A stretch of 64,000 bases of DNA, taken from Idiomarina rhizosphaerae. Its GTDB lineage: Bacteria; Pseudomonadota; Gammaproteobacteria; Enterobacterales; Alteromonadaceae. Where the stretch lies: contig NZ_JAMZDE010000003.1 in assembly GCF_024159085.1 (NCBI RefSeq), positions 248,001-312,000 on the forward strand, read 5' to 3'. Below are positions 59,337-64,000 of the stretch, piece by piece. The translations under genes and the position numbers were made by a program. The notes under the pieces were generated by a model. It had not been told where the DNA came from. It did not search any database and saw nothing but the letters and a program-made list of their open reading frames with translations. The stretch's first letter is position 1. Each line of letters starts with the position of its first letter.

Positions 59337-60806
59337 TTACATCATTACTACGTCGAATTGTTCCTGATTATACAGAGGTTCGGTTTGTATTTTTATTTGA
59401 CGCGAAACAAACAGCTCAAGTTCAGCCAGCGCATGAGATTCTTCGTTAAGTAAGGCTTCACTTACCTGTGCAGAGGCATAAACAACGAACTTATCGGCTT
59501 CATAAGCTTTATGAACCCGGACAATTTCACGCATAATTTCATAGCAGACGGTTTCAACCGTCTTCATGCTCCCGCGCCCAAGACAAACCGGGCATTCTGA
59601 GCACAAAACATGCTCCAGGCTTTCTCTGGTCCGCTTCCGGGTCATTTCCACTAACCCAAGCGAGGTAAAACCATTGATGGTTGTTTTTGCGCGGTCTTTA
59701 CCTAACGCCTGTTCAAGGCTATGCAATACCCGTCGCTTATGCTCCTCGTCCTGCATATCAATAAAGTCGATAATGATAATGCCGCCAAGATTCCGTAACC
59801 GCAATTGACGGGCTATCGACTGCGTGGCTTCGATATTGGTATTAAATATGGTTTCTTCCAGATTACGGTGACCAACAAACGCACCTGTGTTGATATCGAC
59901 CGTGGTCATCGCTTCGGTTTGGTCAATAATCAGAGAGCCACCGGATTTCAAGTCAACCCGACGGTCGAGCGCGCGCTGCATTTCATTTTCGACATCAAAT
60001 AAGTCAAAAATAGGCCGGTCACCGGTGTAATACTCAAGGACTTTGGTTAGTTCGGGAATAAAGTCCTGAGTAAATACTTTGAGCGTGTCGAAGGTGACTT
60101 TGGAATCAACCCGAATACGTTCTATTTCTTCGCCAACAAAGTCGCGCAGTACACGACAGGAAAGATTCAAGTCTTCGTACAACATGCCCACTTTGCGTTG
60201 AGATTTTTTCCGCGCTTTTATTTTCTCCCACAGCCGGAAAAGAAAGTCAGCATCGCCCCGCAGCGACTGATCTGAAGCACCTTCTGCCGCTGTGCGAACA
60301 ATGAATTTTCCGTCGCTTTTACTGACTTCTTCTGCCAACTGCCGCAAACGTTCGCGCTCCTCGCCTTCTTCAATACGCTGAGAGACGCCTACATGGTCGC
60401 TCTTAGGCATAAAGACCAGGTACCGCGACGGTAGGGTGATGTCAGTGGTTAAACGCGCTCCTTTGGTTCCCAGAGGGTCCTTAACCACCTGCACCATAAT
60501 ATGCTGTCCCTGATGCACCAATTCGGTAATGCTTTGTTGTGGCTTTTCGTCAGGTCGAGGTAAATCATCACCATCCACCTGAACGACAATATCCGAGGCA
60601 TGCAAAAAAGCCGCCTTGTCGAGACCAATATCAATAAACGCCGCCTGCATTCCCGGCAACACCCGCGATACCTTACCCATGTAAATGTTGCCAACTAAGC
60701 CGCGCTTTGCCTGACGTTCAATGTGGACTTCCTGCAGGATGCCATTTTCAACAAGCACTACACGAGTCTCTGTGGGGGTCACATTCATTAGGACTTCAAC
60801 GCTCAT
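59337..60806 (-). CDS. rng: Ribonuclease G
   Basis: Endonuclease that matures the 16S rRNA 5' end and turns over some mRNAs. I use ATG 60806 (MSVEVLMNVTPTETRVV) behind AGGTGAAG, giving 489 residues like E. coli RNase G. S1-like domain (VGNIYMGKVSRVLPGMQAAFIDIGLDKAAFLHASD), catalytic DNase I-like part with VDINTG, and the zinc-link CSECPVCLGRG. No RNase E-type C-terminal scaffold. It overlaps maf. Confidence 0.97.
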   Translation of the reverse strand: MSVEVLMNVTPTETRVVLVENGILQEVHIERQAKRGLVGNIYMGKVSRVLPGMQAAFIDIGLDKAAFLHASDIVVQVDGDDLPRPDEKPQQSITELVHQGQHIMVQVVKDPLGTKGARLTTDITLPSRYLVFMPKSDHVGVSQRIEEGEERERLRQLAEEVSKSDGKFIVRTAAEGASDQSLRGDADFLFRLWEKIKARKKSQRKVGMLYEDLNLSCRVLRDFVGEEIERIRVDSKVTFDTLKVFTQDFIPELTKVLEYYTGDRPIFDLFDVENEMQRALDRRVDLKSGGSLIIDQTEAMTTVDINTGAFVGHRNLEETIFNTNIEATQSIARQLRLRNLGGIIIIDFIDMQDEEHKRRVLHSLEQALGKDRAKTTINGFTSLGLVEMTRKRTRESLEHVLCSECPVCLGRGSMKTVETVCYEIMREIVRVHKAYEADKFVVYASAQVSEALLNEESHALAELELFVSRQIKIQTEPLYNQEQFDVVMM

Positions 60807-61392
60807 CGACTTCACCTGTCATTTCAAACATCCGCAACAACTGTTCAGTTTCATATAAAGGTAAGCCAACAACAGCAAAGTAGCTACCTTCAATACGTTT
60901 TACAAATTTCCCGCCATAGCCCTGAATACCGTAGCCAGCCGCTTTATCATGAGGTTCACCGGTTTCCCAGTAGGCGTCTATTTCTTCCTGGCTCAGGGCG
61001 GCAAACTCCACCTGCGTTGTTACTAAAGCTGTTTCGCTGGCAACCACGCTGTGGCCATTCCAGTAGCAAACACTAACTGATGTCAGAACCTGATGTGTCT
61101 GACCGGAAAGTTGCTTCATCATTTGACTGAAATGTTCATAACTCTCTGGTTTTTCCAGCACTTGTCCCTGAAAGCTTATCAGGGTATCAGAACCAATCAC
61201 CAAGCAGGGAGCTTGTTGGCGTTGTGCCACAGCCTGGGCTTTCTCTTCAGCCAGACGAGTCACATAGTCATCGGCATTCTCATGAGCCCCTCGTAGCTCC
61301 TCAATTTCCGGAACTTCGCAATCAAAGGGGCGATGCAAAAGCGTCAGCAGCTCTCGCCGACGGGGAGAAGAAGAAGCGAGCAGCAGGCGCAT
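60796..61392 (-). CDS. maf: Maf-type nucleoside triphosphate pyrophosphatase
   Basis: 198 residues from ATG 61392 (MRLLLASSSPRRREL). Maf proteins hydrolyse non-canonical or specific NTPs; the SSPRR and GSDTLIS motifs are clear. The position between mreD and rng matches E. coli YhdE, which acts on dTTP/UTP. It overlaps the mreD stop by one base. Confidence 0.95.
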   Translation of the reverse strand: MRLLLASSSPRRRELLTLLHRPFDCEVPEIEELRGAHENADDYVTRLAEEKAQAVAQRQQAPCLVIGSDTLISFQGQVLEKPESYEHFSQMMKQLSGQTHQVLTSVSVCYWNGHSVVASETALVTTQVEFAALSQEEIDAYWETGEPHDKAAGYGIQGYGGKFVKRIEGSYFAVVGLPLYETEQLLRMFEMTGEVDER

Positions 61393-61877
61393 TAAACCAC
61401 TCCGAATTGACGACGAACTTTTCGCAGTAACGGAAACACCCACAACCAGAAAACAGCTGAGGTGAGCACTGGCCAGAAGTAAGAGAAAGTAAATTCAGCG
61501 TCGTGCAAAAACACATTGGCTTCAAACACAACAAAGCGCTTAATAAAAATCAGCACGGCAATAACCAGTGCTTGCTGTATTAAAGCAAAATTGCGAATAC
61601 GCTGAAAATGACGCGCCGCAAAATAAGTAACAACGACCATACCTAAAGCATGAACACCGACAATAGAACCCAGCAATATATCGCTCAGCACACCGAGCAC
61701 CAAAGCGGTTCCCATGTTTACCCGGTGCGGCAAGGCTATTATCCAGTAGAGCATAACCAAAGTTGGCCAGTCAGGCCGAAAGGTATCGAACGCGGCAGGC
61801 ATTGGCATGACCATAAGAGTCAGCGCAATGACATAGGTAATCAACAACGTAATGAAGCCGGGTTTAATCACTATCAT
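61392..61877 (-). CDS. mreD: Rod-shape protein MreD
   Basis: 161-residue inner-membrane protein with about five helices, part of the elongasome with MreB, MreC, RodA and PBP2. Sequence poorly conserved; identified by topology, RPDWPTLVMLYWIIALPHRVNMGTA motif and position. Overlaps mreC by four bases (ATGA). Confidence 0.94.
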   Translation of the reverse strand: MIVIKPGFITLLITYVIALTLMVMPMPAAFDTFRPDWPTLVMLYWIIALPHRVNMGTALVLGVLSDILLGSIVGVHALGMVVVTYFAARHFQRIRNFALIQQALVIAVLIFIKRFVVFEANVFLHDAEFTFSYFWPVLTSAVFWLWVFPLLRKVRRQFGVV

Positions 61878-62731
61878 TCCTCGTCCTCATCAAAAATAGG
61901 TTGCTGTTCACCGTCGCTTGGCCACAACAATAAAACATTACGCACGCGGTCAAGCGCACTGACCGGATCCGCTATCACTTTAGCAAAAGGCAGAGACTCA
62001 TCTCTGACAATCTGTCGAATTGTTGCCACCGGATAACCTTCAGGAAATATGCCTCCTAACCCCGAAGACATTAGAAGATCCCCTTCTTTTAGCTCAGTGC
62101 TGTGGGGGATAAACATCAACTCCAGCCGTCCTATATCGCCGGTTCCCTGCGCCAGTACACGAATATCATTGCGCTCAGAGCGCAATGATATCGCATGACT
62201 CTGATCAGAGAGTAGCAGTACGCGCGCGGTATTACCGCCTACATCCTGCACTTGTCCAATAATGCCATGACTGTCGAGTACGGGCTGGCCTTCGTAGACT
62301 CCGCTAAGTGTGCCTTTATTAATGACCAACTGCTGTGAAAACGGTTCAGAGGCAACAGCGATGACCTCAGCAACCATACGCCGGACTGAATCGCGGGCGT
62401 CTGAACCGAGAAGTTCACGTAGCCGTTTATTCTCGTTCTGAAGAAAGCGAAGCTGCTGTTGCTCACCCTGTAATTCCAGAATAGCCTGCTTTAACCGCTT
62501 ATTTTCATTGCTTAACTGCGACGTGGTTTTTAATGATTCGGAGACACCATCCAGCAGCTGTTCTGGCAAAATAGCCAAATATTGAACCGGGGCAACCAGG
62601 GAATTCAAAAATAACCGAACCGGCTTCATTGCCTGAAGCCGGTGGTCAATAAAGATCAGCAGAAACGAACAGGCTAGTGCGAGCACTAGCCTGGAGAGTA
62701 ACGATGGACCGCGAGCAAACAGCGTCTTCAT
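61874..62731 (-). CDS. mreC: Rod-shape protein MreC
   Basis: 285 residues: membrane helix (about 12-28), coiled coil (about 65-105, SNENKRLKQAILELQGEQQQLRFLQNENKRL), then the beta-barrel domain that activates PBP2. Starts three bases after mreB. Confidence 0.96.
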   Translation of the reverse strand: MKTLFARGPSLLSRLVLALACSFLLIFIDHRLQAMKPVRLFLNSLVAPVQYLAILPEQLLDGVSESLKTTSQLSNENKRLKQAILELQGEQQQLRFLQNENKRLRELLGSDARDSVRRMVAEVIAVASEPFSQQLVINKGTLSGVYEGQPVLDSHGIIGQVQDVGGNTARVLLLSDQSHAISLRSERNDIRVLAQGTGDIGRLELMFIPHSTELKEGDLLMSSGLGGIFPEGYPVATIRQIVRDESLPFAKVIADPVSALDRVRNVLLLWPSDGEQQPIFDEDEE

Positions 62732-62734
62732 GAA

Positions 62735-63796
<1,062 letters not shown>

Positions 63797-63837
63797 TTAT
63801 AAGCTAACAGAGTGACAGCAAAGAGCGCAGCAAGTAC

Positions 63838-64000
63838 TTACTGAGCTCTTACAACACGGAATCCAATGTAGTTGGAGTTAAAATCTGACGGAAGTTCCAT
63901 TCTAGTCGAAACTCGAGCCAAACTTGGTGTAAAGTTCCAGGCTCCGCCCTTAACTACAACACCCTCATCGGTTTCAGCCCACTCCCAGACATTACCGACA
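63838..64000 (-). CDS. Formylglycine-generating-enzyme (SUMF1) domain protein, C-terminal fragment
   Basis: Only the last 53 codons are in the window; the gene starts beyond position 64000. The fragment contains GNVWEW, then KGGAWN and IGFRVVRAQ at the very end, the signature of the FGE-sulfatase C-lectin-like fold. Members range from true formylglycine synthases to substrate-binding domains of unknown use, and the catalytic cysteines, if any, would lie mostly upstream. It lies upstream of mreB on the same strand, 59 bp away. Confidence 0.85.
   Translation of the reverse strand, partial: VGNVWEWAETDEGVVVKGGAWNFTPSLARVSTRMELPSDFNSNYIGFRVVRAQ

Overview
The window is a 64 kb stretch of gammaproteobacterial core chromosome. 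Gene order (complete dcw cluster ending in lpxC, DciA and M23 genes before secA, rplM-rpsI-petABC-sspAB, mla and kds-lpt-rpoN-PTS-Ntr operons, mreBCD-maf-rng-yhdP-tldD) together with moderate G+C points to the Alteromonadales; Idiomarina or a close relative is my best guess. That assignment is inference from gene content and order, not from a search. I see no insertion sequence, prophage, CRISPR array, tRNA, rRNA operon or recognisable defence island.

Layout. 1-3799: 5' part of secA, an M23 peptidase and dciA. 3796-21526 (minus strand): one nearly gapless division/wall cluster, mraZ-rsmH-ftsL-ftsI-murE-murF-mraY-murD-ftsW-murG-murC-ddlB-ftsQ-ftsA-ftsZ, then lpxC with its own promoter. 21527-24253: mraZ control region, a membrane GGDEF-EAL protein, and the RNase P RNA gene (rnpB, minus strand). 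24298-28565: rsmI, divergent from lpoA-yraN-diaA-dolP. 28578-34689 (minus): rplM-rpsI, petABC, sspA-sspB, with zapE upstream. 34788-37808 (plus): zapG, degQ, degS. 37825-43099 (minus): a TetR regulator, mlaFEDCB, ibaG, murA. 43256-51330 (plus): kdsD-kdsC-lptC-lptA-lptB-rpoN-hpf-ptsN-rapZ-ptsO-mgtE. 51343-63778: pmbA (minus), darP (plus), then on the minus strand mreB-mreC-mreD-maf-rng-yhdP-nitrilase-tldD. 63838-64000: the 3' end of a formylglycine-generating-enzyme-type gene.

The genes mostly serve the cell envelope: peptidoglycan precursors (murA, murC-G, mraY, ddlB), septation (ftsA/I/L/Q/W/Z, zapE, zapG), cell shape (mreBCD), lipid A and Kdo synthesis and LPS export (lpxC, kdsD, kdsC, lptABC), outer-membrane lipid asymmetry (mlaB-F), envelope quality control (degQ, degS, lpoA, dolP, yhdP) and Sec export. 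The rest cover respiration (bc1 complex), translation and RNA processing (rplM, rpsI, rsmH, rsmI, rnpB, rng, hpf, darP) and nitrogen/PTS control (rpoN, ptsN, rapZ, ptsO).

I found no wholly new system. The points most worth a second look are regulatory: a three-repeat MraZ operator under the mraZ promoter; a TetR repressor with candidate operators between the mla and kds/lpt operons; a hairpin in front of secA at a locus without secM; an attenuator-like hairpin in the rplM leader; and stem-loops around degQ and degS.
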